From Tetrahymena thermophila SB210 (lineage: Eukaryota; Ciliophora; Oligohymenophorea; Hymenostomatida; Tetrahymenidae): 64,000 nt of DNA. Location: positions 496,001 to 560,000 of the forward strand of contig NW_002476535.1 of the NCBI RefSeq assembly GCF_000189635.1. The letters run 5' to 3'. Shown here in pieces: positions 25,901 through 38,269 of the stretch. The notes below the pieces were generated by a model, which had not been told where the DNA came from, searched no databases, and saw only the letters and a list, made by a program, of their open reading frames with translations. Both the position numbers and the translations under genes were made by a program. How positions within the stretch are numbered: the stretch's first letter is position 1; each line of letters starts with the position of its first letter.

Positions 25901-27295
25901 TCTTTTAGCTCTTTAATGTAAATGATATTTTAAAATTAAAATTTATTTTTAATTAATTAATTAATAAAGAGGGTATGTAAAAAGACGAGGGTGAAAACAC
26001 AAACGAGTTAGTTGAAACTAACAAGAATCTTTCGGCTGCTATGGATAAATTAGAATAGAGATGCAGTATGCTAGATGATAAAGTAATCAAATTAAAAGAA
26101 TTCAAAAGAATGGTTAAGAATTGCACCTCTCTGTAGTGCATTAACTGCTCTAAATTTATTGCTAACAGAATATTCTTACAACATCTTAATAACTGTTCTC
26201 TCTCAACTACCTAAGCTTCTTCATCTACTTAAAGTGGAATAAGTAAATTTAAATGTTTTTAAATAATAAAATACTAATTTAAATTATTTTAGGCCGCCAT
26301 TAATATTCTCATTCAATAAGTTCAGTTTACCAGTCTCAAATTCTTCCTTAAGGATTAATGAGTGGTTACTAAGCCAGTTAAATGGGATCATAGCAAACAA
26401 TTTCGAATAACAGCCTTGAGAATGGAGTACTTATTGTTAATGTGAGCAAAACTATAGTCCGTGAATCCTCTGATAATAAGCCTTACACTGATTATATCGT
26501 TTCTGTTAATTATCAAAACTAGCAAAAGTGGGAAATACCTAAAAAATACAAAGTAAATAAATATTCATAAAATAAATTAAAAATTTTACTAAACATAAAA
26601 CTTAACTAATTTAGAATTTCTGCGAATTACATCACACACTAACTACTATGTTCCCAAGTATGAAATTCCCTGAATCTTCTCTTGCTATTATAAATGCAAA
26701 CTCTGATTTAGGAAGTACTCAAAATTAAAAACGCCCATCCGTTATTGAAGAAAGAAGAAAGGCATTATCTCTTTATTTGAAAGATTTATGCAGAATCGAA
26801 TAAATAAGAAATTCTAAGGTGCTAAGAAATTTCTTGGAATTAGATATGCATATCTAAAATACTTCATACACAAAGAGTTCAAGTAGTTTTATTGGAAGCT
26901 TAAATACAACTACAAATGGAAATAACAACAATAATGGTGGAATATTCTAAAATAGTATCACCAACAATAATAACATTAATTCTAATTCTTTTATAGGCTA
27001 AATCAATGAAAAGCCTCTTCTAAGTGCTAGAAACTCTGAACAAGAAAATGATTTCCAAGGACAAAATACTCCTAAGTACCATCAGTAATAACCATCTGGA
27101 ACTTATTTCAATTAAACTTAAGGAGTAAACTACTAACAACAACAATAGCAATAATAGTAGTAGTAATACACAAAAAATGATAAAAAAATTTAATCTTCTC
27201 AATCTACAAGCTACATTTAAGCTTGGTAAAATAAAGAAAATAAGATTGTATAAAATTCTATGAACAGCAAAAACCCTTACAATATTTATCAATGA
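22908..27295 (+). CDS. GBP-family GTPase with coiled coil, zinc-knuckle-like motif and PX domain
   Basis: Large dynamin-like GTPase fused to a phosphoinositide-binding domain. Exons: 22908-23153, 23490-23998, 24305-24635, 24691-24831, 24960-25917, 25970-26242, 26293-26552, 26615-27295; all phases agree, about 1132 aa. The GBP GTPase motifs are intact: P-loop GKYRTGKS, switch SVGPTINPCTKGLWIW, DTEGFGG, and VVRD in the position of the GBP guanine-specificity RD motif. A helical domain leads into a long coiled coil (about residues 430-750). Then comes CINCSKFIANRIFLQHLNNC (C-x2-C-x11-H-x4-C, a zinc-knuckle-like pattern). A PX domain follows (YIVSVNYQNQQKWEIPKKYKNF, FPSMKFPE). The C-terminus has a poly-Gln tract and ends NPYNIYQ. 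No CaaX box is present, so membrane binding is probably through PX. PX domains usually bind PI3P-type lipids on endosomes; that is inference here. Confidence 0.9.
27140..27172 (+). repeat. Poly-Gln tract coded by mixed CAA/TAG/TAA codons
   Basis: Within the last exon of the GBP-PX gene a run of about ten Gln codons uses CAA, TAG and TAA together. This shows plainly that TAA and TAG are read as sense codons. Confidence 0.8.
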
Positions 27296-29147
27296 AAAAC
27301 TTTATGGATTCCATAATGAAACACATTTTATGAAATTCATAAAGAAGCTTAGCAAAAATGTTTGCACCTATATCATCACATTCATTCATCATATCACACA
27401 ATATGATCTAAATTGATTATTTATATTAGATTAAATTTAAATATACAAACTAATTAATTAATTAATAATTCATTCTATAATTATATAAAGCATATACAAA
27501 CAAACAAACAAAAAATCTTGAAAATAAAAAAAATTATAATAGCTATAATAATATTAAAGAGCTACAAAATACAAGCATAAAAACATTAATATTTATTCAT
27601 TTATTTATTGCAAGAACACATTCAATTAATATAGGCTAGAAAAATCACATAACAAAAGTTTAAATGAATGAGAAAATATATTATTATATATAGAAAAACT
27701 AGAAATATTTATTAATCATCTTGCAGTACTTCACCATATGAATACATTTAATTAATTATTTACTTTTACAAGTTTGCTTGCTTGTTGATTTGTAAAACTA
27801 TTTATATATAACGTTAAAATATTTTGTAATATTATAATGATTTTAATTGAATTCTTTCCAATTTTATACATTCTAAAAACCTTTTTTTACTTAAAAACTA
27901 GAAATATTCCTTTTTAATCTATTAATATTTAACCATAATTACATACATAAATAAATTGTACTAGTTAATATTTTTGTAAAATTATTTATACTTAAAATTA
28001 ATAGTTTATGAAATGTAATTATGCTTTTGATTGAAAGTTATAAAATTTTATAAATATTTTTTATTTAAAAACTAGAAATATTAATGTTTAATCTTGAATG
28101 TATTTACACTTCACTAATAAATTTAATTATTCATATTTGTAAGTTTTGTTCTATAAAATACATTTATTATTAAAATTAAAATTGTATGTAATATTATTTA
28201 GCTTTAATTGAAAACATTAAAATTTGTTTTTTCTAAACAATTTTTATTTTAAAGTTAGAGTTATTTATTGTTCATATTTTTTTACCTTATGAATAAATTT
28301 AATTAATTAATTACTTATACAAGTTTGGTTGATGATTTTTAAATATAAAGTTAATATATTTTTATAATATTATTATATTGTTTTTATTTAATTGAGTTTT
28401 TATATTTACTAAGCTCCTTAAACAATTTTAATTCAATTCATTTTTTAGGTTAGAATATTTTCAAATTTTTTGAGCTTACGATTAAAATCTTTAAAAAATT
28501 GCATTTTCTTTTTGATTAAAATTTTGTTTAAATAGATAAAATAAATTTTGGAAAAATTAAAAAAATAAATCATTAATTTTTGATTAAAATTGGTTTTATT
28601 TTTAAATGGTAGAAATGTTTAAAATTATTTTAGATTAAGAATGGAATAAATGAGTTTGGTATGCTCATAAAGAAAATTTAAATTGAAACTGCTATATTTG
28701 TTTCTTTAGTTGCTTTCGTTTAATATTGTTAATACTAAGATATAGAATATAAATTCATTATATTATGCATGAGAAATATTGAATAATATTAGTACACAAT
28801 TTTTGATAAATTATAATAAGTAGGTCTATTAAAAACAAAAGAGAGATAGCTATTATCAAAAAATAATATTTAATAAAATATCACGAAATATTGTTTAACA
28901 TTCTTTTAATTATTAGTTACTTATTTAATTAAATCAAGAAATAAACAGTTCTCCTCTATTGATATTTATTATTTTTTAAAAGCTTAAGCAAAGTTACAAA
29001 GAGACAGTCAAGAGGTTTTTATTTACTTAAAAAACCATTTTTGAAAGCAAGTGAAGAGATAAAAGCATTTCTAATTACTTAATTCTATAAAATATATTAG
29101 TGTGGAAACAATTAATAAGTACTCATTAAAGTCTATTATAAAAAAGA
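27296..29147. other. Intergenic region with tandem repeats
   Basis: About 1.85 kb without a gene. The middle is filled by a degenerate tandem array (separate entry). The last 500 bp should carry the promoter of the large gene starting at 29148. Confidence 0.6.
27690..28470. repeat. Degenerate tandem array, ~175-200 bp unit, 4-5 copies
   Basis: An AAAAACTAGAAATATT-like block starts copies near 27694, 27893, 28066, 28250 and 28446 (the last two decayed to AGTTAGAGTTATT and AGGTTAGAATATT). Within units, AATAAATTTAATTAATTA, a TACAAGTTT block, TTTTGTAATATTAT and TTTAATTGAA recur in the same order. The copies are diverged, so the array is old. Confidence 0.6.
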
Positions 29148-32100
29148 ATGCAAATAGGTGAAGATATATATAACTTTCTACAGGTCTTCAATCTTATAAA
29201 CCCGACCGAAGGAAAGAAAATAAGTGATGATAAATATTCAATTGGTAAAAATACAACTAACCAACTAGAAAATGGTTAGATTTTTGCTAAAATTATTAGA
29301 CAAATAGCTAAAATTTAAGCTTAATCACAGAAAAGACCTGAACAACCGTTTCCCGATTTAGATTCTCTTAAGGAGATGAATTCCCCTGCAGCTAGATTAT
29401 ATAATTGGAATGTTTTGTAAGAATGCTTTAGAAAACTTTAGATAAACTTAGAGACTGAAACAAAAAGTCTTATAATTGCAGGAGATTAAGATTAATTATC
29501 TGATTTTATAAAAGACATCATAGCCAACGTGGCTATTTACATGCCAGAATTATTTGGTAAAAATAAAGGAAAATCAAAAGTGAAACAAAATGAGTGTAAA
29601 TAATTTGATATTCATTTAGCTTGTATTATCAACGATAGCAACAAAAGTTTTAGGGAGTGTTTAATTAATTCTTTAAATAAATATTTTTAAGCATTGCTGT
29701 AACTTTTGTTTTATCGAAAATGATTTTAAATGGCACAAAAAATTTTAAATTAGCTTCTTGTCTCCTTAATAATTTAAAATATTAAAATTAAAGATAAAGA
29801 TGAAATTGAGGTAACAAAAGTAGACATTAACAAAGATTTAACAAAATGTAAAAGCTGTTTAGAATTTTTTGTTGTCCTACTCTCTCGTCACCTTTCCCTT
29901 CCCCCTCAGCAAGTACATAATTTTAAAAAATTAATAATGACATTTTATAATTTTTGAATTAAAAAAGACTGCCAGTTTGTTTACACACAACAACAAATAT
30001 TTAGCTCATTTATTTGCAAAAGGTGTTAAAGGATTGTTTGATCCTATTATATTCTTTTACTAAGAAGTATATCAGAGCATACCTCTATTGCTGTAACTGT
30101 TTCTAGAAGATCCTACAAAAAAAAGCATGCACTTCTCAATGAATGTATAATTAGTTTATTTACATTTATTATTGATAAGAATAGTATTTTATTCAAAAAT
30201 AAAGACTAAGATTTTATTTTAAATGTGAAGAGTTAATAAATCATTCCTTCCTACAATAATTAATTAATTAATTATATGCCGTTTTTTTTTTTGTAAATAA
30301 ATTTTTTTTAATCTTTATAAAAGTGTCTGAAGCCTGGCTTAGTAAGTAAAAGCTATGAAGTAGCAACCTGGGCTGCTAGATTATTTTCTAAATTAGCTTT
30401 AGAATTCAGTGAATCAAACCTACTAACTGTTTCTTGGGATTGGTTTGTTGGGGAAAATGGTGGTTTAAATACTACTCTGTTGGGTTTAAAAAGACACCCT
30501 GATATGAAAGATTTAGTTGTATAAATATTGCTACAGTTTGCAAGATATAATTTTGTTGAATTATTTACAATTCATATGAAGAAAGCACAACCTGATCCTA
30601 AAGATTTAGTTGGTACTTACCTTGTACTTCTGAAACCATTGACTGCAACTCCTTCTGCTTGTGATGAGGTAAAAACAAAAATAAAAAATTTTAATACTAA
30701 TTTCGAAAAAATAATGATATCATAATAACTTAAAAAAGATTCTAAATGCAGGTATTTTAGATGAATGGATAGATTTTGCTTTAGATGGTTCCACTGATGA
30801 ATATAAAAATACTATTGATATGAGGACAGTTTCTCTTACTTTGCTTGTTGAAGTTTGGATGCTTTTTCCTTTTAAAATAGAAGATAGCGAATATAAATCT
30901 AATGCAGTTTTGTAACAGTTAGGAAAAGTAAAATTTTTAATCTTAAAAATAAATATCATTAATTTATTTTATTTATTTTCAATAGGCTTGCAAAGATAAA
31001 TCTTAATCGTTAATTGTTTGTAGTTTAACACTGCTCTTTTAATTGCTGATTTATTTTGGCACTCAAAAGAGTCAATTTGCTCCTAATGTTTATAGGTATA
31101 AAATATTAAAAAAATAAACCCTAATTTGAATTTTTTATTGTTTAATACAGGACGTTAACTTTAAGTATAATTGAAAATCACTAAAATGTTGTTGTAAGAG
31201 AGTTCATTATGAATAACTTTATTACTGTATATGAAACTCTTGAGAGTATACCATTAAATATTTTAATTGAGCCTCTAGTCAGATAAATATAAGTAACAGA
31301 TAATGTTTCATATTTCTTCAATGTATTTGATTTTAACTTCTTTGCTTACATATCTAAGAATGAAAAACTTTAGTTAAAGAATGCTATCTAATTACTAGAT
31401 TTATTTTTTAAAATTTACTTAAATAATACAATATTTGCTAATGTTTCAAGTGTTCCTATCCTTAATATCGTTAACAGATTTATTGATAGTGAGACACTTT
31501 AGGAATTCGTTATCAAATTTGTTAAAGTTGCACTTGCTATGTTTTATGCAAGTGAAAAAAAGAAAAGACCAAAAGAAAAAGTAATGCCTCTTTACAACAA
31601 TAAAAGTGCGATTGGTCAACCTAATTTATCTCCCGGAGAAATTGAGTAGGAATTAATATAGGCTTAAAAAAGAGCTTTGATAGTGGAAATGATTAAAAGT
31701 ATAGTTACCATTAATTGTTACGAATTAAACGAAAAAATAAAACCTTTAGTTGCTCACACAAATATTTAAATAAAGCAATTTACTAAGCAAAACAACAAAG
31801 GAATGTAGAGTATTCTAACATTATTTGGAAATCCAGATACAATATTAGAAAAGTATGAAAAGGAATATATAGAACACTAGCAACAACTTAAGCAAGAAGA
31901 AAAAGAGAGAAGAGAGTAAGAATAAAATGATTCCTTACTCTAAGATTTTGAAGGATCTCCTAAAAATTAAGGAGATGTTTTAAAAAGTATAGAAGATAAT
32001 TTAAAGAAATATGGCATTGGACTAAAAGAAAGACAAACGAAACTAACCAAAGCAGAAGCTACTCGTTTAGGTAATTCAAAATAAATTAATATCAATAAAC

Positions 32101-35100
32101 AATTTAATATTTTTATGAAAAATAAGCTTTGCTAAGAAATCCTAAAGCTGATCCTAAAATTCTGAAAAAGCTTCAAGAAATTAAAGTAAATTATGAGAAT
32201 AGAGAAGAAAAAAAGAAATTAGAAGTAGTTAAGCAAGAGTAAGAAACTCAAAAAGAAAAGGAAGTATTGAGAAAATAACTTATGAGAAGAAGTTTAGAAT
32301 AAGGTGTTTCTAATTTTAATTAAAGAGATGCTGAAGGTGTTTTACTTTTCTAATTTGGTAGTAGAGAAAAGCAAATTAAAAGAGAAAACAAAACAGGCTT
32401 ACCAATGATTTAATATATTGATTTGGATAAGGAAGAGTAAAGAGACAAAGATACAATTAATATTTTGTTAAGAAGATATAACAAGATTTTGAAAAATGTA
32501 TTTGTAAAGTATTCGAATACAGGTAAATAAATAGATTTCACTACATTATAGATTTATATTTGAATTCATTTTTAATCAACAAAAGGCTTTTCTGCTTAAT
32601 TTAGCAATAAAAATGTAAACAGTTTTGATGCAATAAAAGAACATAACTCTTTAATCAGCATTCCTGAAATGTACAGATTTGTTAAAGACTATGAACTATC
32701 TGATAAATTGTCTAAGGAAGAGCATCAAGTATTTATTACTAATATTTAAAATAAAACAACATTATTTATCTATTGTTTTCAAATAGACTTTGGTAAGAAT
32801 AGTGTCACAAGAATAGGCTAAAAAGAAGAATAAATAGGAGGTAAGTAGAGACTAGCCAGAGTAAAATAAATAAATTGATCAAAAAAAGAAATTGCCGCCT
32901 GCAACATAAAGCCAACAAAATATGTTTTTGAAAGGAAGTAACGAAAATAAATGGAATTTTAATTAAAATGAAGTAAAGGATGTTAAATCATTTGATTTCT
33001 AAGGCTTTTTAGACTATATAGTTTAATTTGCAGGATATATTTATTCAAAACCACCTGAAGATTTGAGACATTTGCCTCTAAGTGCTTCACTACAAAAGGT
33101 TTTTGATCACATGAGAGAAATAACAAGCAAGAAAGGCTAATCAACTGCTTTGTTTGATGATTATGACAATCTTTTCTTTGGAGAAACAGAAGTCATCAAG
33201 CAATTCAATAAGAAATTAGAAGAAAATCCTGACTACCCACTTCCATAAGTAAATTATTTAATTATTTATTTATTTATTTATTTTTTGAATACAATACTAG
33301 TTTAAATAAAAATAATATAAATACAATTTTAAATAATTTATTTAAAGGGATACAAAAAAGTTAAAGATAGAGAAATAAAATTTGAATATGCATTAGACCC
33401 AAAGGGTATTCTTCCTATGAAAGAATCATTTAAGTACGCCTACTTGGTATTAAACGACTTATTTTAAGAATAGCTTTAGTTTTCAATCATAGAACCTAAA
33501 TCAGCTACAAAAGAGGTCGTTAAGGCATAACCTTTAATTGGAATTACTTCAGATGTAGAATCTCATTACTTTGATATGTATAAATCTCCTTAAGTTTTAG
33601 AATAAAAAAGAGTGAAAAAACCATAAATGGTCTAAAGTTAATCTGTTGATATTCTAGGTCCTTGGGGCAAGCCTGATAGTACAAAAACTCTTCCCAGTAC
33701 CTTGAATGTAAAATCAAAGTATGGAAACTAAAGAGTTTTAGATATTGACAACTACCGTAAACTAGACCTTGGTTTGAAATTAGCTGTTTCTACAATTGGG
33801 TATAGAGATCGCTACACTGCAGAATAGGTATATATTTATTTTAACTTAAAATAAATTAATAATAATAATTTTATATATTTTTTAGTGCGCTTATTGCTTA
33901 GATGATATAATAAAATCTATTGAAACTGGAGATAGTAACCAAGCTTTTAGAAATAAAAAAGTAGAAAATAAAGTAATCAAAGAGAAAAAGAAAGAAGAGG
34001 AAGCTCAAGAAGAAGCTAAAAAGAAGTATGAGGAGAAACGTTTAAAGGATCATGATTTTGTGATGAGTAGAGCAAAGGAAATTATTGAATAAAATTCCGA
34101 TAAAGACAAATAAAAAAAAGAGAAAGAGTTATAGTTGAAGAAATAAAAAGAAGAGGAGTAAAAAAAGAAGGCTGATGATATGTCCAGCTTTTGGAAGGAG
34201 AAAAAAGAAGTATTTGATCAACAAAAATAAAAATTAATAGAAGAGTAGAAAAAGATTCAAGAAGAGTAACTAAGAAGGATGTAAGAAGAAAAGGAAAAGA
34301 AAGAAAAAGAGTTCCAAGAATTTAATAAAAAGTAAATAGAAAAGCAATAAGAGGAATTCAAAAAGCAGAAAGAAAAAGAATAGCAGGTAAATAATTTTAA
34401 AAAAAAGACTAATCTAGATTTAAAAATATTTTAAATGTTTAAAGGAAGCAGAAAAGCAAAGAAATCTAGAAGAATACCAAAAGAAGTTAAAAGAAAAGCT
34501 GCATATGCATATTGTTAAAACAGACTAAGAAAGGATAGAGATAGAAAAAGTAAGTAATGTAAAAATAAAGGAGTTATTTTAAAAAGACGATGTATAAAGT
34601 GTTTACAAGACTAACGAGTTTAAGCTATCTTAATTATTCTTTTATCTTAAAAAATACACTTACCGTGAAATATCTAGACAAAATATTGCTGATAATGAAA
34701 TTTCATACAAAACATTCAACTGGTTCTGCTACAGATTTAACATTTACCCAGAAATTATCTCAAACCCTAAAGATATTCTTCTTATTTATCGTTCTGTAAC
34801 TAGAAATAAATAGGTCATTGACCATAAACCTATTGGTATTTTTTTTAATTTTATTTAATAATATTTTAAATTAACTAATTTGAAAAGGTCTAAGTGAAGA
34901 AGAATTTAAGGAGGCCATGTTACGTATTTCTATTAAGGGCAAAAAAATATTCAATAAATTCTCTGAATAATTGTAGAAAGGAATAAATCTTAATGAATCT
35001 GAAATGGCTAAAATTGCAGATGATGAAAACAAAGAATCAAATTAAGAAGAATTTTAGGAAAATAAATCTGTAAAGTCATCTAAGACAGAAGCTCTTGAAA

Positions 35101-35764
35101 GGATGAAAAACGTTATCGATTACTATGGTAATATAGATGAGGCTAACTCCCACACCTTGGAAGCTCTTATTTATTATCTAGGACTTCCTAACGATAAATT
35201 AGGAATTAATGAAGCCCTTAAGAATGTAATGGAATAAGGAGCTGTGCCAGATGGAAAGCTTAAAGAAGGTAAAAATTATTTAAAAAAAGAAAAACTTGAA
35301 AAAAGATTAACCTAAAACAATATTTTTAATTTTAGTTAAATAGAATTTTTATTTTAAAATTTAAAATAATAAGCATAAACTATTTTAAAATAAAATATAA
35401 TAAATAAAATAAAATTGTATCATCAGGTTTTGATTTTATTTGAAAAAAAATTTTTTTTTTTTCAATACAGAATAATTTATTAAATTTAAATTTAAAAAAA
35501 GCTATGAAATAGAAGATAGTTAAAGATCCAAATGAAATTTTAAGATACAATCCTCCTTAGAATAAAGTAAAATTTGGTAGATCCTCTTAGGTTGGTCATA
35601 ATTAATCATAGATGGCAAATAATTCTTAGGTTGGTTCTCAGAATGGTTTAGCAGAAAATCAAGAAAATCAGGATTAAGAAGGTAATTAATTAATTTTATT
35701 TTTTAAAATTTTTAAAGTAAAATATTTTTTAAAATAATTAGAAAATGAGCAAGAATAAAATTGA
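29148..35764 (+). CDS. Very large CH-like / helical-repeat / coiled-coil protein, axonemal-type, with one in-frame TGA
   Basis: Not assigned to a named family. Exons: 29148-29912, 29968-30144, 30324-30668, 30739-30927, 30986-31095, 31151-32070, 32127-32522, 32586-32728, 32787-33248, 33348-33827, 33886-34386, 34445-34549, 34571-34835, 34888-35268, 35502-35681, 35742-35764; every phase agrees, 1814 codons. Order: N-terminal helical region with SPAARLYNWNVLQE and a conserved-looking GD pair, like calponin-homology-like domains of ciliary proteins; HEAT/ARM-like helices (residues about 190-800); an EF-hand-like LISIPEMYRFVKDYEL segment; long charged coiled coil (exons 11-12); and a C-terminal helical region with LSEEEFKEAMLRI. 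TGA at 29721-29723 interrupts exon 1 in frame (see findings). If that stop is real, the gene splits into a 191-aa protein and a second gene from ATG 29730. A cilium or cytoskeleton role is an inference from architecture. Confidence 0.75.
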
Positions 35765-36682
35765 TTAGACTTTTATAAAAATTTAATACAACATAGTCTA
35801 GTCTTAGATGCTAAAACTAACTTTCTTACTTACTAACTAAATAGAAAATTAGTTTTAAAATCAATTACCTTTGATTTATAAATAATTAAATATTATATAT
35901 AAATATAATATATTAAGTATATTTTGCAAAGTTTAGATTGTTTATCATAGTTTTTACATAAAAAAATGTATTCATTTTAGTTTTAAAAACTGGAATTTTT
36001 TTAAAATTAAATCAATAAAAAAAAATGAGTTTGAATTTATTAAAAAAAATCAATAATTATTTATTTATTAAAAATATCTTAATCATATTTCACTTCATTT
36101 TAATTAAGAATATTGTTTTTGAATTTTATAAAATAAGAAAATAAATGCTATTTAGATGATTGATAATTTATTAATTAAAAAAAGTGTATTAAATTAATTC
36201 TTATATTAAATTTGATTAAAAAAATAAGAAAACTTTTGTTTAAAAATAAATTATTTTGCTTTTTTAAAATAGGTTTTAATTAATTAATTAGGGAAAATTA
36301 ATACTTAATGAATTACTAATCAATACAAAACATATAATATTAAAAATAAGAATGGAGTAGATAAAAGAAAATATAAGTAAATGATAATAAATGAAATATC
36401 TAATTATTGTTTGTAGAAAGTTGAAATGAATTAATTAATTAAGTAATTAATAAACGAACTAACTAATTAACTTTTTTGTTGTGTAATTGAATAGAATAAA
36501 CTCACTAATATTTATGTAATAATGCAATCCATTATTTTTGTTATTTAATTATTTATAGATAACTATAATTCCCTTTTTAGTTAGTTAACAAAGAAATGAA
36601 AGGATTTTACACTAATTAGCAGCTTAATATTTAAACAAAATCTTGAATGAAATACATTTTGTATGCATATAAACTAATAGAC
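35765..36682. other. Convergent 3' spacer
   Basis: About 920 bp of AT-rich sequence between two gene 3' ends. Several TTAATTAATTAA-type runs but no gene. Confidence 0.55.
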
Positions 36683-38269
36683 TCATTATTTATGATTTTA
36701 AATGTTTTATTGAGTTGATTCTGTAGTTTAGGTGTTTTGTTTTGAGATGTTTTATGATGGTATTTAATTTTCAAAAAGAAGCTTATGTATATATCCTATC
36801 ACCCATTTATCTTCAAGCTTTTTATGCTATTAGGGTTCTGATTGGCTTTCTAAAGCTACTTTACACTTGTTCTTATAGATTCTTAAGCATATATCAATAG
36901 TTATGATTAAGAATAAAATCGAAAGATGAATATATGAAGAATTTTTTAAAGCTTTAGCGTTTTATATGTTTGGCTCTTAATAAAATTTATAAGCAGGTTT
37001 TGCAAATGAGAAAATATAAGTAGTAGCCATAGTAGCAGTATATACGCTAGTGAGGTATGGATAAACGGGATTTGTGCAAAATAGTGCGAAGTTGGCTGCT
37101 AAAGTCATTAAAAAGCTTGTGGACATATAAAACATTGCTTCTTATTTATTATCACACATTTTATATCCTGCCTTCTTATAGTCATTCTTATAAATCCAAG
37201 AAATTCCATAAAAATGTTGATATTACCAGAAAATCATATAAATAGAATAATAAGCTGGATATAAATCATAAATAGAACCACCTGCAGCAGTATATCCAAT
37301 GTAAGGTGTCAATGCACCAACTATAGCTCCAATTGTAGTATTAAATGTTGAATATCTCTTCATTGGAGTGTACAAGTAGATATAACTGAAGAAAATAGAG
37401 TTAGCAACAAATAAGGTTTATAAGGGAAAGCAGGTGTAAAAGATTGCATTTGAAGCACAATAAAGAGATGCAGCTAATATTTTAGCCATTCTATTTGAAA
37501 TGAGTTTATTAGGTAATGGTCTCCTTTGAGTTCTAGTCATAAGCTTATCAAATTCTTATTCTTTAATCTAGTTGGTAGTCTATGAACTCATAGCCATTAA
37601 TTGAGTAGCAATGGCTAAAGGAATTAACTCAAATGTTACCGATTCGACAAGATATAAATAAGTTGGCAATGCTACCAAAGTATTTGTCACTGATAAACGA
37701 AATTTGGTTAGCTCACAAAAATCATTAAATGTAAATTTCTTTTATATTTCCTTACCCAATTCTGTTTATTCATTAGGTTATTAGCTCCCAAGCTACTATT
37801 ATTATTGAGGATTTTAATTTGTTTCGTTCTTTATGCCTATTGTTTATGAAGAGTTTAAAATACTTTCATTATTATGTTAAATACCACAAGCTTATAGCTC
37901 CTCTTTTAACAATTTCTTATCTTAATTAGTAAAACTTTAATTCTCTATTTTGTTTTTTTCTGAGGAGGATTGCATTTTTTAAAGACTTTCTTATTGATAA
38001 TTTTTGGAATCTTTCTAGAGTTTGCTAGATGTATTAGAATTTTATGAACTACCAGAATTATAACCAGAAGAATTCAAATTAGACACACTAAAACACTAAG
38101 TCTATCTTAAGACATCATCAGAGTAATTTGCTGCAATACCTTAATCTTCAAACTAATTAAAATTATGGCTAACATTAGAATTTTTGATCGAAAATTGATA
38201 TTTTGGAATTTATTCTTATTTTGACCTCCAATTTGAGTGGCAGTAGCCATAAAAATATGAGCTTTTCAT
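36683..38269 (-). CDS. COX10: Protoheme IX farnesyltransferase (COX10), mitochondrial
   Basis: Transfers a farnesyl group to haem B, giving haem O for cytochrome c oxidase; an integral protein of the mitochondrial inner membrane. The gene is a single exon of 528 aa. The UbiA-type core starts near residue 150 (FCELTKFRLSVTNTL) and has the first prenyl-binding motif as TTNQIKEQEFDKLMTRTQRR followed by PLPNKLIS, then YTPMKRYSTFNT, GAIVGALTPYIGYTAAGG, and the family's FWQYQHFYGISWIYKNDYKK followed by AGYKM. About 150 residues before the core are Ser/Asn/Gln-rich, longer than in animals (human about 443 aa in all); the first residues are basic and aromatic, compatible with import. Start ATG at 38269 is the first in frame. 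Confidence 0.95.

Noticed and set aside
27020..27292. Reverse ORF with a poly-Leu run
   Set aside because: The Leu run is the antisense of the poly-Gln tract of the GBP-PX gene.
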